Source: Microbacterium sp. ACRRU
GTDB lineage: Bacteria; Actinomycetota; Actinomycetes; Actinomycetales; Microbacteriaceae
Assembly (NCBI RefSeq): GCF_022346945.1
Contig: NZ_JAKRNI010000004.1
Location: 62,001 to 126,000 of the forward strand
Length of the DNA stretch: 64,000 bases
Direction: 5' to 3'
The position numbers were made by a program, and so were the translations under genes. Shown here piece by piece: positions 1 through 9,158 of the stretch. The notes beneath the pieces were generated by a model. That model did no database searches. It had not been told where the DNA came from and was given only the letters and a program-made list of their open reading frames with translations. The first letter of the stretch is position 1; each line of letters starts with the position of its first letter.

Positions 1-885
1 GGCTACTTCCCCGTCTCCCCGGTCGACAAGCAGGCTGACCTGCGCGACGACATCAGCCTCAAGCTCATCGAGGCCGGTCTCATCCTCGAGCGTGCACACC
101 ACGAGGTGGGCACCGGTGGCCAGGCCGAGATCAACTACCGCTTCGACACGATGGTGCACGCGGCCGACGACATCCTGAAGTTCAAGTACATCGTCAAGAA
201 CACCGCCAACGAGTGGGGCAAGGTCGCCACCTTCATGCCGAAGCCGCTCTTCGGCGACAACGGTTCGGGCATGCACACGCACCAGTCGCTGTGGAACGAC
301 GGCAAGCCGCTGTTCTACGACGAGACCGGCTACGGCGGTCTGTCCGACATCGCGCGTTGGTACATCGGCGGCATCCTGGCTCACGCCCCCGCCGTGCTCG
401 CCTTCACCAACCCGACCCTCAACAGCTACCACCGCCTGGTGAAGGGCTTCGAGGCTCCGGTCAACCTGGTGTACTCGGCCGGTAACCGCTCGGCGGCCAT
501 CCGTATCCCGATCACGGGCACGAACCCGAAGGCGAAGCGCATCGAGTTCCGTGCTCCGGATGCCTCGGGCAACCCGTACCTGGCCTTCGCGGCGCAGCTG
601 ATGGCCGGTATCGACGGCATCAAGAACCGCATCGAGCCGCACGAGCCCGTCGACAAGGACCTCTACGAGCTCCCGGCCGAAGAGGCGAAGAACATCCCGC
701 AGGTTCCGAACTCGCTGCTCGACTCGCTCGAGGCCCTGCGCGCCGACCACGAGTTCCTCCTCGCCGGTGGCGTGTTCACGCAGGAGCTCATCGACACCTG
801 GATCGAGTACAAGATCGAGAACGAGATCCAGCCGATCGCTCAGCGCCCGCACCCCTTCGAGTACGAGCTGTACTTCGGGGTCTGA
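1..885 (+). CDS. glnA: Type I glutamine synthetase, 3' part (5' end outside window)
   Basis: Makes glutamine from glutamate, ammonia and ATP in the cytoplasm. The reading frame is open from base 1, so about 295 C-terminal residues are present out of roughly 474 for the family. The metal and ammonia-site stretch [14 protein letters not shown], the segment [12 protein letters not shown] and the arginine-rich RIPITG region are all visible. The motif DLYELP, with the Tyr codon at 664-666, matches the adenylylation site of GSI-beta enzymes. It is therefore the likely target of the GlnE encoded at 6158-9151. A strong terminator follows the stop. Confidence 0.97.
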   Translation, partial: GYFPVSPVDKQADLRDDISLKLIEAGLILERAHHEVGTGGQAEINYRFDTMVHAADDILKFKYIVKNTANEWGKVATFMPKPLFGDNGSGMHTHQSLWNDGKPLFYDETGYGGLSDIARWYIGGILAHAPAVLAFTNPTLNSYHRLVKGFEAPVNLVYSAGNRSAAIRIPITGTNPKAKRIEFRAPDASGNPYLAFAAQLMAGIDGIKNRIEPHEPVDKDLYELPAEEAKNIPQVPNSLLDSLEALRADHEFLLAGGVFTQELIDTWIEYKIENEIQPIAQRPHPFEYELYFGV

Positions 886-900
886 TCGCCTGATCCTCCA

Positions 901-945
901 CGACGAAGCCCGTCCCCGCCGTTTTGCGGGGGCGGGCTTCGTCGT
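901..945 (+). terminator. Intrinsic terminator after glnA
   Basis: The arms at 901-920 and 928-945 form a long GC-rich stem (arm core GAAGCCCG pairing with CGGGCTTC) around the loop GTTTTGC. It sits 16 bases after the glnA stop. The T-run after the stem is short (GTT), so termination is inferred mainly from stem strength and position. Confidence 0.85.
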
Positions 946-1043
946 TCCGTGGCGGACTGTAGACGATGCCGCACCCGGAAGGGAGGCCCGATCGAGATCT
1001 GGGCCCGTGCGGCAGAGTGGTCCTGACGATGAAAGGGGCCATC

Positions 1044-1406
1044 GTGAGCGACTACCGAGTCGATCCGGATCGTGTGATCGGGGTACTGGCGGGGGTGGAC
1101 GATGCGGGCGCGGGCATTTCCCAAGCGATCGACGACATGGGCTCCCTGGTGTTGGAGGGGCAGAGCCTCGTCGTCGACGGGCGCCGCACTCTCGCGAGTG
1201 CGTGGAGCGACCTGCTCGATGAACGACGGTACGTGCCCGGGAAACTGGCGCACATCGTTGCCTCTGCCGCGTCGTCGGTGAGCGAGGCGACCACGGCCGT
1301 CGTCACCGGCGATGTCGACATGTCGGTCACGACGGCGGAGGCGAAGTCGCGGGCCATGGACGAGTGGGGCATCGATTCCTCCGTGTCCTACGGGCAGGGG
1401 TACTGA
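1044..1406 (+). CDS. Small helical protein, WXG100/DUF6507-like
   Basis: A protein of about 120 residues with no signal peptide and no cysteine. It is mostly alpha-helical by composition, with a Trp in SAWSDLL near the middle. This shape resembles WXG100/ESX-type partner proteins and the actinobacterial DUF6507 family; the assignment is by eye. The GTG at 1044 is preferred because GAAAGGGG lies 5-13 bases upstream. An in-frame ATG at 1029 and a longer frame from 966 are possible. The stop overlaps the start of the hydrolase gene (TGATG), so the two are translationally coupled, which suggests a two-protein complex. Confidence 0.72.
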   Translation: MSDYRVDPDRVIGVLAGVDDAGAGISQAIDDMGSLVLEGQSLVVDGRRTLASAWSDLLDERRYVPGKLAHIVASAASSVSEATTAVVTGDVDMSVTTAEAKSRAMDEWGIDSSVSYGQGY

Positions 1407-3370
1407 TGAGCACTCCGAGCGTCGATGATCTGCCCCAGCTGGTCGACCCCGCCGTGCTCACGGGTCTCGGCGACCGGATCGTCTCCGTTGCGAACGCGAC
1501 GCAAACGTCGATGGCCGATGTGCAACAGCGGTGGAGTGTCCTGGGCGACACCGAGGTCTTCCATGTCACGGGTGCGGAAGCGGTGCCGCGCATGCTCGAC
1601 CGCCCTGTCTCCGATGCGCGGGGCTTCTCCGAGGCGCTCGTCGAGGCGCGCAACGCGCTGTGGGATGCCGGGTCATCGGAGTTCCCCAGTCTGAAACAGC
1701 GCCGTGAGGAGTTGGCATCCCGCATCCCGTCCGTTGTCGCCGCCTACGATTCCGCGGCGGAGGCCTCGGCTCTCGCAAACGCGACGTATCGTTCGACGCG
1801 GGGATCCGACGTGGATGCCTCGGTTGCCGCGGACGCGTCGCTCGCCCGCTTGAACGCGTCCACGACACTGAACTCCGCCGAGAGCGCACTCGACACCCTT
1901 CGCTCCGATATCGACCGCTTCCGCCGGGACGTGGAGGATGCCGAGGATCGGCTCGCATCGCGCCTGCGCAACGTATCGGGCGGGACGGAGGTGCTCGGTG
2001 CCGGCGGTGAGCCCGTGCGGGTCGCACAGCTGTTCTGGGGGTTCTCGGAGTCCGCGTACCCGGGCGCACCGTCCGCCGCATCGGTGAGTCGATCGCTCTC
2101 AGAGCAGTTGACGTACGACCTCGGGCGCGCTGCCGAACGCCGCATCGACTGGCTCTCCACGGCAGACACCCACGACGTGCAGCGGTGGCTCGACGCCCAC
2201 CCGGACTTCGTGCAATCCGTCGCCTTCGTCGAACCGGGGCGCGCCGGCGACTTGTTCACCGATCTTGCGGCCGCCTCCGCGGCGGCACCGAACGGCGAAT
2301 GGAATGGCGGTCCGCTCGGGCAGCTGCTCGCCTTAGCTCCGCTCGTCGTCGGGAACCTCAACGGCATCCCCGCCGCTCAGCGGGGCATCTTCAACCGTGC
2401 GGGTCTCGCCGACGTCCTGGCGCGCGACGACCTCGACGACGAGACCCGCAGCAAGCTCGACCGATTGCGTTCGGTCGTGGAGAAGCGTTCGGACGACGGT
2501 TCCCTGCCGACGTTGTTGAGCTTCTTCATCGATACCGAGGGGTCTCCGCGCGCCAACATCGCGTTCGGGGACGTCGAGACCGCCGATCAGGTGACGACCC
2601 TGACGCATGGCATCCGAACGGATCTCGGCTCGCTGCAGGAGTGGGCACGCGGCGGTGCGGACCTGCAGTCGGCGCTTTCCAGTGAGCTGGAGCGAACCTC
2701 TCAGAGCAGCACTACGGCTGTCGTGCTGGTCATGGACTGGGATTCTGGCGGCGCCCTCAGCGTCGGCGGGATCGATCGGCCAGATGCAGGAGCGGCGCGT
2801 CTGTCCCAGACGCTCCGAGGCCTGCACGTGGCAAACCCCGGCGCGCAGCTCAACACGGGCGCGCATTCGCTCGGCACGACCATGACCGGCCAGGCCGTCG
2901 CCGACAATCCCGGACTGGTGTCGCATGTCTGGTTCTTCGGCTCGGCGGGGATCACCGCGCAGACGGGCCACGAGCTCGCGGAGCAGATCCGCTCGGGCGA
3001 GACGACAGTGTCGGCCACGCACGCCGACGACGACAGCATCGCCGCGTGGGGACGCAAGGACTGGCTCGGCAGCCTGCACGCGGAGGACCCACGGGACGTG
3101 CCGGGGGTTCAGGCGTTCGGGTCGAACGGCGGTGTCGTCGCCGACTACGGATCGCTTCGGGGCGAGTACGGCGAATCGACCGACAGCCACGATGCCCACA
3201 ACAGCACGAAGGACGAGTTCGTCGGGTGGGGCGTGGGCTGGGACGGGTCGCCCATCCCGCTCTACGAGCCCACCCCACAGACGGGGTACCTCGACCCGTC
3301 TGCCGAGTCGTTCAAGCACTTCGTGGTTGGCTTGCGCGAGGCACTCGATACGACAGGAGCGAGCCGATGA
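1406..3370 (+). CDS. Alpha/beta hydrolase (DUF1023 type) with WXG-like helical N-terminus
   Basis: About 654 residues. Residues 1-210 are a long Ala/Ser/Asp/Arg-rich helical region resembling ESX/LXG substrate N-termini. The C-terminal part is an alpha/beta hydrolase with the nucleophile elbow TGAHSLGTTM (Ser488; the usual GxSxG first Gly is Ala), followed by VWFFGSAGI. A THADDDSIA stretch and later DAHNS may supply the acid and His. DUF1023 family members are actinobacterial serine hydrolases of uncertain substrate. There is no signal peptide. The start is the ATG overlapping the upstream stop. It overlaps the next gene by 4 bases. A secreted T7SS effector is an attractive but unproven reading. 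Confidence 0.8.
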   Translation: MSTPSVDDLPQLVDPAVLTGLGDRIVSVANATQTSMADVQQRWSVLGDTEVFHVTGAEAVPRMLDRPVSDARGFSEALVEARNALWDAGSSEFPSLKQRREELASRIPSVVAAYDSAAEASALANATYRSTRGSDVDASVAADASLARLNASTTLNSAESALDTLRSDIDRFRRDVEDAEDRLASRLRNVSGGTEVLGAGGEPVRVAQLFWGFSESAYPGAPSAASVSRSLSEQLTYDLGRAAERRIDWLSTADTHDVQRWLDAHPDFVQSVAFVEPGRAGDLFTDLAAASAAAPNGEWNGGPLGQLLALAPLVVGNLNGIPAAQRGIFNRAGLADVLARDDLDDETRSKLDRLRSVVEKRSDDGSLPTLLSFFIDTEGSPRANIAFGDVETADQVTTLTHGIRTDLGSLQEWARGGADLQSALSSELERTSQSSTTAVVLVMDWDSGGALSVGGIDRPDAGAARLSQTLRGLHVANPGAQLNTGAHSLGTTMTGQAVADNPGLVSHVWFFGSAGITAQTGHELAEQIRSGETTVSATHADDDSIAAWGRKDWLGSLHAEDPRDVPGVQAFGSNGGVVADYGSLRGEYGESTDSHDAHNSTKDEFVGWGVGWDGSPIPLYEPTPQTGYLDPSAESFKHFVVGLREALDTTGASR

Positions 3371-4029
3371 CCCAACTCAGATGGGGAACACTCCCCGTAC
3401 TCGTCGCGAGCGTCGTGGTCACCGCGACCGTTCTGACCGGATGTGGAGGTCCGCAGATGTCCCCGAATGAGACGCCGAGCGCGATGCCTAGCAGCACGGT
3501 GGGCTTCGACGATGCGAAGGCGGTGAACCTCGAATACAAGACGGCCGTCGCCGATGTGCAGAAGCAGATCTTCGACGGGGACTGGCGTGTCGGAGAGTAT
3601 GGCGACGTTCCCGATCAGTGCGACGGCGGCTTCGAGTTCTTCCTGCGACGCAAGCTTCCCGAGGGCTTCTCGTTCGATGGCCAGGGGCCGCAGAGGATGG
3701 AACAGCTCAGTACCTGGATGTCGGAGAACGGGTGGCAGGTCGAGCCGGCACCCACCTACGGGGAGGGCATCGACAACATCGTGATCGTCGCGGGAAAGCC
3801 CGAAGCGAAGGTGTCGCGTCTGGACGTCGACTTCATCCCGGCGGATCCTGCCGAGGGCACGGTCGACGTGCTGGAACTCCGCGCGACCTCCACGTGCGAA
3901 CCGGGCGATGCCGCCGCGCTTCTCGAGGAGCTGCGCGGCCCGCTCACCGCGGTGCCGAACGACGATGGCATCCCGGATCTGGAGAGCCCGGATGCCACTC
4001 CCCTGTTCGAACGCTTCGAGGAGGGGTGA
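3367..4029 (+). CDS. Lipoprotein of unknown function
   Basis: 220 residues. A lipoprotein signal peptide is clear: positively charged N-terminus, hydrophobic VLVASVVVTATV, then the lipobox LTGC with the lipidated Cys at position 26, followed by a Pro/Ser-rich stretch. The mature part has a Cys at PDQCDGG and another at STCEPG, which could pair. I do not recognise the fold. It starts inside the hydrolase stop (ATGA), so the three genes form one operon. A surface-anchored partner or an immunity protein for the hydrolase is inference from position only. Confidence 0.75.
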   Translation: MTQLRWGTLPVLVASVVVTATVLTGCGGPQMSPNETPSAMPSSTVGFDDAKAVNLEYKTAVADVQKQIFDGDWRVGEYGDVPDQCDGGFEFFLRRKLPEGFSFDGQGPQRMEQLSTWMSENGWQVEPAPTYGEGIDNIVIVAGKPEAKVSRLDVDFIPADPAEGTVDVLELRATSTCEPGDAAALLEELRGPLTAVPNDDGIPDLESPDATPLFERFEEG

Positions 4030-4035
4030 GCGGGG

Positions 4036-4350
4036 TCAGGATGCCGATCGCGCTGCGCGCTTCTGCTCCTGGAACACCCGGATCGCCTCGTAGCGTTCGG
4101 CCGAGCGGGCCTGGCGTTTGGCGGCCTCGACCTCGCGCGTCTTCGGGGGTGCGGAGGTGACGAGGTCGTCGAGCAGACGGCGAGTGGCCGCGGCGATCTC
4201 ATCGACCGCTCGGTCGAACACCTCACGGTTCGCTCGCGACGGCTTCGTCGTGCCGGCGATCTTGCGTACGAACTGCAGCGCGGCGTCGTGGCACTCGTCG
4301 TCCGACGCGGGCGGCTCGAAGTTGTGGAGCGGGACGATGTTGCGGCACAT
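4036..4350 (-). CDS. DUF2277 family protein
   Basis: 104 residues starting MCRNIVPLHNFEPPAS, the conserved opening of DUF2277 proteins, followed by a helical segment with the family-like HDAALQFVRKIAGTTKPSRAN. It has no membrane segments. The function is unknown; the family is common in soil actinobacteria and proteobacteria. The start is set by the conserved MCRNI opening, because the open frame extends further upstream without similarity. It converges with the lipoprotein gene, six bases apart. Confidence 0.82.
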   Translation of the reverse strand: MCRNIVPLHNFEPPASDDECHDAALQFVRKIAGTTKPSRANREVFDRAVDEIAAATRRLLDDLVTSAPPKTREVEAAKRQARSAERYEAIRVFQEQKRAARSAS

Positions 4351-4456
4351 GCCAGCAGGGTAGGCCGGTCCCGAGCCGTGGGGAAGCGCAAGCTCCCGGC
4401 ATCCGCACAGGCGTCGTGACCCTCCCGTGTCCGTGGGGCACGGAAAGATGGATGCC

Positions 4457-6151
4457 ATGACCTCCCCCTACGCGTCGCGTCCGTGGTTGAGCTCGTACGC
4501 CGAGGGCGTGCCGCACGACATCGACGAGCCGTCGCAGACGCTGCCCGAGATGATCGCCGACTCCGTCCACCGGTACGGCAAAAGCGTCGCGCTGGAGTTC
4601 TTCGGCGCGCAGACCACCTACCGCGAGCTGGGCGACGAGATCTCGCGCGCGGCCGAGGGCCTGCGGCGTCTCGGTGTGAAGGCGGGCGACCGTGTCGCGC
4701 TGGTGCTGCCGAACTGTCCGCAGCACGTCGTCGCGTTCTACGCCGCGCTCCGGCTCGGGGCGATCGTCATCGAGCACAACCCGCTCTACACGGCCCGCGA
4801 GTTGCGTCACCAGTTCGAGGACCACGGCGCGCGCTTCGCCATCGTGTGGGACAAGGTCGCCGATCTGGTCGCCGACTTCCCGTCCGACCTCGCGCTCGAA
4901 CACATCATCGCCGTCGACATCACGCGCGCCATGCCGTTCGGCATGCGTCTCGCGCTGAAGCTGCCGGTGAGAAAGGCTCGGGAGTCGCGCGCTCAGCTGA
5001 CCGCCGCGCCGACCTCGAAGCGTCCCACGGCGTGGGAGAAGCTGCTCACGCACGGCAAGCTCTCTCGCAAGCACGAGGGTCCGCTGCTCGATGACATCGC
5101 GCTCCTCCAGTACACCAGCGGTACGACCGGCAGCCCGAAGGGCGCGATCCTGACTCACGCCAACCTCCGCGCCAACGCGATGCAGGGGCGCGCGTGGGTG
5201 CCGGGGCTCCACGACGGCGAAGAGACGTTCTACGGCGTTCTCCCCCTCTTCCACGCGTACGGCCTCACCCTGTGCCTGACGTTCGCGATGAGCATCGGCG
5301 CGAAGCTCGTGCTGTTCCCGAAGTACGACCTCGACCTGGTGGCATCCGCGGTCAAGAAGAGTCCGCCGACGTTCCTCCCCGCCGTCCCGCCGATCTACGA
5401 CCAGCTCGCTCGCGCGGCTTCGCGCGGCACGCTCGATCTGTCGACCGTGCGGTTCGCGATCTCCGGTGCGATGAGCCTGCCCGTCGCCACCGTCGACCGC
5501 TGGGAAGCGGCGACCGGCGGTCTCCTCGTCGAGGGCTACGGCATGACGGAGTCCTCCCCCGTGGCGCTCGGCAACCCCATCGGGCCGTCGCGGCGGCCGG
5601 GAACGGTGGGGGTGCCGTTCCCGAGCACCGACATCCGGGTGGTCGACCCCGACGACCCCGAGAAAGACCTGCCGCTGGGCGAGACGGGCGAACTGCTGCT
5701 GCGCGGCCCGCAGGTGTTCGAGGGCTACTGGAATCGGCCGGCCGACACCGCCGCGACGCTGCTCGACGGGGGCTGGCTGCGCACCGGTGACATCGCCTCG
5801 GTCTCGGCCGACGGTTTCGTCACGATCGTCGATCGGCTGAAAGAGATCATCATCACCGGCGGCTTCAACGTGTCGCCGAGCGAGGTCGAAGACGTGCTGG
5901 TGTCGCACCCCGACATCGAGGGCGCCGCCGTGGTCGCCCTCCCGAAGCCTCGCGGAGGAGAAGACGTCGCGGCGGCGATCGTCGTGCGCGACGGCGTCGA
6001 ACTCGAACCCGAAGCGGTGCGCGACTTCTGCAAGACGCGCTTGGCGTCCTACAAGGTCCCGCGTCGCGTGGTCGTCGTGGACGACCTCCCGCGCTCGCTC
6101 ATCGGGAAGGTGCTGCGTCGCGAGGTGCGCGAGCGACTCATGGCATCCTGA
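4457..6151 (+). CDS. fadD: Long-chain acyl-CoA synthetase (AMP-binding enzyme)
   Basis: 564 residues of the ANL superfamily, activating a carboxylic acid (probably a long-chain fatty acid) to its CoA thioester with ATP. Visible motifs are the P-loop YTSGTTGSPKGAILTH near residue 218, GYGMTESSP near 361, GWLRTGD near 442, the hinge DRLKEIIITGGFNVSP and the catalytic Lys region SLIGKVLRRE near 551. The ATG at 4457 is 9 bases after GAAAG; an in-frame ATG at 4448 is the alternative. It converges with glnE. Chain-length preference cannot be read from sequence by eye. Confidence 0.9.
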   Translation: MTSPYASRPWLSSYAEGVPHDIDEPSQTLPEMIADSVHRYGKSVALEFFGAQTTYRELGDEISRAAEGLRRLGVKAGDRVALVLPNCPQHVVAFYAALRLGAIVIEHNPLYTARELRHQFEDHGARFAIVWDKVADLVADFPSDLALEHIIAVDITRAMPFGMRLALKLPVRKARESRAQLTAAPTSKRPTAWEKLLTHGKLSRKHEGPLLDDIALLQYTSGTTGSPKGAILTHANLRANAMQGRAWVPGLHDGEETFYGVLPLFHAYGLTLCLTFAMSIGAKLVLFPKYDLDLVASAVKKSPPTFLPAVPPIYDQLARAASRGTLDLSTVRFAISGAMSLPVATVDRWEAATGGLLVEGYGMTESSPVALGNPIGPSRRPGTVGVPFPSTDIRVVDPDDPEKDLPLGETGELLLRGPQVFEGYWNRPADTAATLLDGGWLRTGDIASVSADGFVTIVDRLKEIIITGGFNVSPSEVEDVLVSHPDIEGAAVVALPKPRGGEDVAAAIVVRDGVELEPEAVRDFCKTRLASYKVPRRVVVVDDLPRSLIGKVLRREVRERLMAS

Positions 6152-6157
6152 GCCGGA

Positions 6158-9151
6158 TCACCCGTAGAAGAGCTTCTCGAACACGCGCCGGGCACGTCGA
6201 GTGGCGCCGAGGTAGTCCTCTTCGACCTGCGTCGCGGAGTGCGGGGGGTACTCGAGGATGCGGCCGATACCGTCGAGCCGAGCCCGGTCGCCCGGCAACA
6301 CATCGCTCGTCTGCCCCGACAGCAGCGTGTTCGCCGACCGAAGCCGGCTGGCCAGATGCCAGGATGCCGCGAGCTTCTCGGCCGCGTCCGCGGCGATGAG
6401 CCCGGCATCCGTCGCAGCTCGCAGCGCGCCGAGCGTCGAGGTCGTCCGCAGGCCCGGGACGGCGCGGGCGTGCTGCAGCTGCAGGATCTGCACGAGCCAC
6501 TCGACATCGCTGATGGAGCCCGGACCGAGCTTGAGGTGTCGAGCGGGATCGGCACCTTGGGGAAGCCGTTCGTTCTCGACGCGGGCCTTGATCCGCCGGA
6601 TCTCCCGCAGACCGTTGGGGTCGGCGTCGACCGGGTAACGCACGTCGTCGGCGAGAGCGATGAAGTCGTTGATGAGCTTGACGCTGCCGGCCACCCCTCG
6701 CGCACGCAGCAGAGCCTGCGCCTCCCACGACAGCGACCAGCGACGGTAGTACTCCGCGTAGGCGTCGAGGGAACGCGCGAGCGGGCCGCTGCGCCCCTCC
6801 GGCCGCAGCTCCGCGTCGAGATCGAGAGGCAGCCGGTGGTCTTCGGACTGTTCCCGGAGGCCCGCGACGAGCTTGAGCGCGAGCTGGCTCGCCCGCTGTG
6901 GGTCGATGCCGTTCGCGCGGTAGACGTACATCACGTCGGCATCCGAACCGAAGCCGATCTCGCGGCCGCCGAAGCGACCCATCGCGATGACCGAGAAATC
7001 CAGCGCGTCGTCCTCGGGTGGGACGACCTCCCGCCGGACCGCGCGGAGCGTCGCCTGAATCGTGACCTCGGTGATGGTCGTGAGCGCGTCGGACAACTCC
7101 TCGAGCGACACGACCTCGAGCACCGCGGCCATGGCGACGCGGAGCATCTCGCGGCGCCGGAGCGCCCGCACCGAACGCATGGCGCCGTCGATGTCATCCC
7201 AGCGGGTCTGGATCGCCCGCGCCTCCTCCTGCAGGGCCGCGCCGGAGCGGGGGCGAAGCAGGGCATCGTCGTCGAGCCACGCGACGGACTCGGGGATCCA
7301 CTCCATGAGCTCGCCGATGTAGCGAGAACCGGAGAGCACGCGGGTGAGACTCTCGGCGGCGCCGGCGGAGTCGCGCAGCATGCGCAGGAACCACGGGGTG
7401 TTGCCGAGTCGCTCGCTGATCCGCCGGAACACGAGAAGCCCGTAGTCGGGGTCGACGCCGTCGGCGAACCACCGGATCATCACGGGCATGAGGTGGCGTT
7501 GGATGGTCGCTTTGCGGCTCAGGCCGCTCGTGAGCGCCGCGATGTGGCGCAGCGCGCCGGCGGGGTCGCGGAAGCCGATGGCCGCGAGACGGTCGCGCGC
7601 CTGTTCCGTCGAGAGGCTCCGTTCGCCCTCGGGCAGCGCGGCGACGGCCGACAGCAGCGGGCGGTAGAACAACCGGACGTGGATGTCACGGACCTCGCGC
7701 TTGATGCTCTCCCATGCGGCCTGCACGCCGGAGGCGGAGTCGGCCAACCCTGTCGCGCGCGCCAGCACGCGCAGGTCGTCCTCCTTCTCGGGGAGCAGAG
7801 CCGTGCGTCGCAGACCGCGCAGCTGCAGCCGGTGCTCGATGAGGCGCAGCCGCCGATAGTCGCGGCCGAATGCCTCGGCTTCACTGCGACCGATGTAGCC
7901 CTCGGCCACGAGCGCGTCGAGCGCGTCGAGCGTGCCGCGCTGGCGGATGCGTTCATCGCTGAGTCCATGCACGAGCTGCAACAACTGGACGGTGAATTCG
8001 ACATCGCGGATGCCGCCGGGGCCGAGCTTGACCTGACGGTTCACCTCCGCCGCGGGGATGTGCTCGGTGACGCGCTCGCGCATGCGCTGCACGCCCTCGA
8101 CGAAGTTCTCGCGCGCCGCGCTGAGCCACACCAGCGGCTGAACGGCGGCGATGTACTCGGCGCCGAGAGCGGGATCGCCCGCGATCGCTCGAGCCTTCAG
8201 GAGCGCCTGGAACTCCCAGCTCTTCGCCCAGCGGTCGTAGTACTGCTGGTGCGCGCCGAGGCTGCGCACGAGGGCTCCCTGCTTGCCCTCGGGGCGCAGG
8301 TTGGGGTCGACCTCCCACAGGGGCGGTTCGATCTCGGGGCCAGAGATCCCGCGCATCGTCTGCACGGCGAGACGGGTGCTGATGTCGATCGCCCGCGCCT
8401 CCGACACCACGTCTTCGTCGGCCGTGCCGCCGACGAAGATGACGTCGACGTCGCTGACGTAGTTCAGCTCTCGAGCGCCGGTCTTACCCATCGCGATGAT
8501 GGCGAATCGGGTCGCCGCCACCTGTTCGCGCGGAAACGCTCCCGGCCCGGATCCGGCGACCCGCGCACGAGCCACGCTCAGCGACGCTTCGAGCGCTGCA
8601 CCCGCGAGGTCTGCCAGCGCGGCGGAGACGACGTCGATCGCCCCGGCGGGATCGTCCTGACCGAGGTCGTACGCCGCGATGCGGGCCAGGAGACGCCGGT
8701 ATCGCACGCGCAGCGCGACCCACGTGGCATCCGAGGCGTCGGATGCGAAGCCGTCGTCATCGCCGACGGATGCCAGCAGCTCGGCGCGCATGCTCTGCTC
8801 GTCCGGCACGGTCAGGCCCGCGCCGGCGAGGTGCACGATCTCATCGGGATGCCGAAGGTAGAACTCGGCGAAACCGTCGGAAGCGCCGACGATGTCCCAC
8901 AGCGCGCGCCAGGTACCCGCGTCCGTGGCGGCCGCGCGGACCGCGGCGGCATCGCGGCGCGCGATCTGTACGAGCGCCGAGAGCGCGCGGTCGGGGTCTG
9001 CCACGCGCTGCGCGAGCGCCATGGCATCCGCTCGTCCGGCGCCGGTGAGCTGCTCGAGTTCGCCGAGGGCGGCATCGGCTTCTGCGAGGTGCGAGAAGCC
9101 GATGCGTGCCAGGGCGGTGAGCGCCGTCGATCGATCGCCCGAGGTCACCAC
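6158..9151 (-). CDS. glnE: Bifunctional glutamine synthetase adenylyltransferase/adenylyl-removing enzyme
   Basis: 997 residues, the full length for GlnE. Two nucleotidyltransferase domains are visible: ARELNYVSDVDVIF near residue 230 (the adenylyl-removing half) and GGREIGFGSDADVMYVY near 734 (the adenylylating half), each followed by helical regulatory segments such as KLGPGGIRDVEF and KLGPGSISDVEW. It controls glutamine synthetase by attaching AMP to a Tyr. It lies seven bases after the second glutamine synthetase gene, an arrangement also known as a glnA2-glnE operon in corynebacteria. A large antisense frame here is a shadow. Confidence 0.97.
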   Translation of the reverse strand: MVTSGDRSTALTALARIGFSHLAEADAALGELEQLTGAGRADAMALAQRVADPDRALSALVQIARRDAAAVRAAATDAGTWRALWDIVGASDGFAEFYLRHPDEIVHLAGAGLTVPDEQSMRAELLASVGDDDGFASDASDATWVALRVRYRRLLARIAAYDLGQDDPAGAIDVVSAALADLAGAALEASLSVARARVAGSGPGAFPREQVAATRFAIIAMGKTGARELNYVSDVDVIFVGGTADEDVVSEARAIDISTRLAVQTMRGISGPEIEPPLWEVDPNLRPEGKQGALVRSLGAHQQYYDRWAKSWEFQALLKARAIAGDPALGAEYIAAVQPLVWLSAARENFVEGVQRMRERVTEHIPAAEVNRQVKLGPGGIRDVEFTVQLLQLVHGLSDERIRQRGTLDALDALVAEGYIGRSEAEAFGRDYRRLRLIEHRLQLRGLRRTALLPEKEDDLRVLARATGLADSASGVQAAWESIKREVRDIHVRLFYRPLLSAVAALPEGERSLSTEQARDRLAAIGFRDPAGALRHIAALTSGLSRKATIQRHLMPVMIRWFADGVDPDYGLLVFRRISERLGNTPWFLRMLRDSAGAAESLTRVLSGSRYIGELMEWIPESVAWLDDDALLRPRSGAALQEEARAIQTRWDDIDGAMRSVRALRRREMLRVAMAAVLEVVSLEELSDALTTITEVTIQATLRAVRREVVPPEDDALDFSVIAMGRFGGREIGFGSDADVMYVYRANGIDPQRASQLALKLVAGLREQSEDHRLPLDLDAELRPEGRSGPLARSLDAYAEYYRRWSLSWEAQALLRARGVAGSVKLINDFIALADDVRYPVDADPNGLREIRRIKARVENERLPQGADPARHLKLGPGSISDVEWLVQILQLQHARAVPGLRTTSTLGALRAATDAGLIAADAAEKLAASWHLASRLRSANTLLSGQTSDVLPGDRARLDGIGRILEYPPHSATQVEEDYLGATRRARRVFEKLFYG

Positions 9152-9158
9152 GGCGGGG

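Noticed and set aside
3046..4029. Longer 327-codon start for the lipoprotein
   Set aside because: The upstream part is out of frame with, and inside, the hydrolase gene; the lipoprotein signal begins at 3367.
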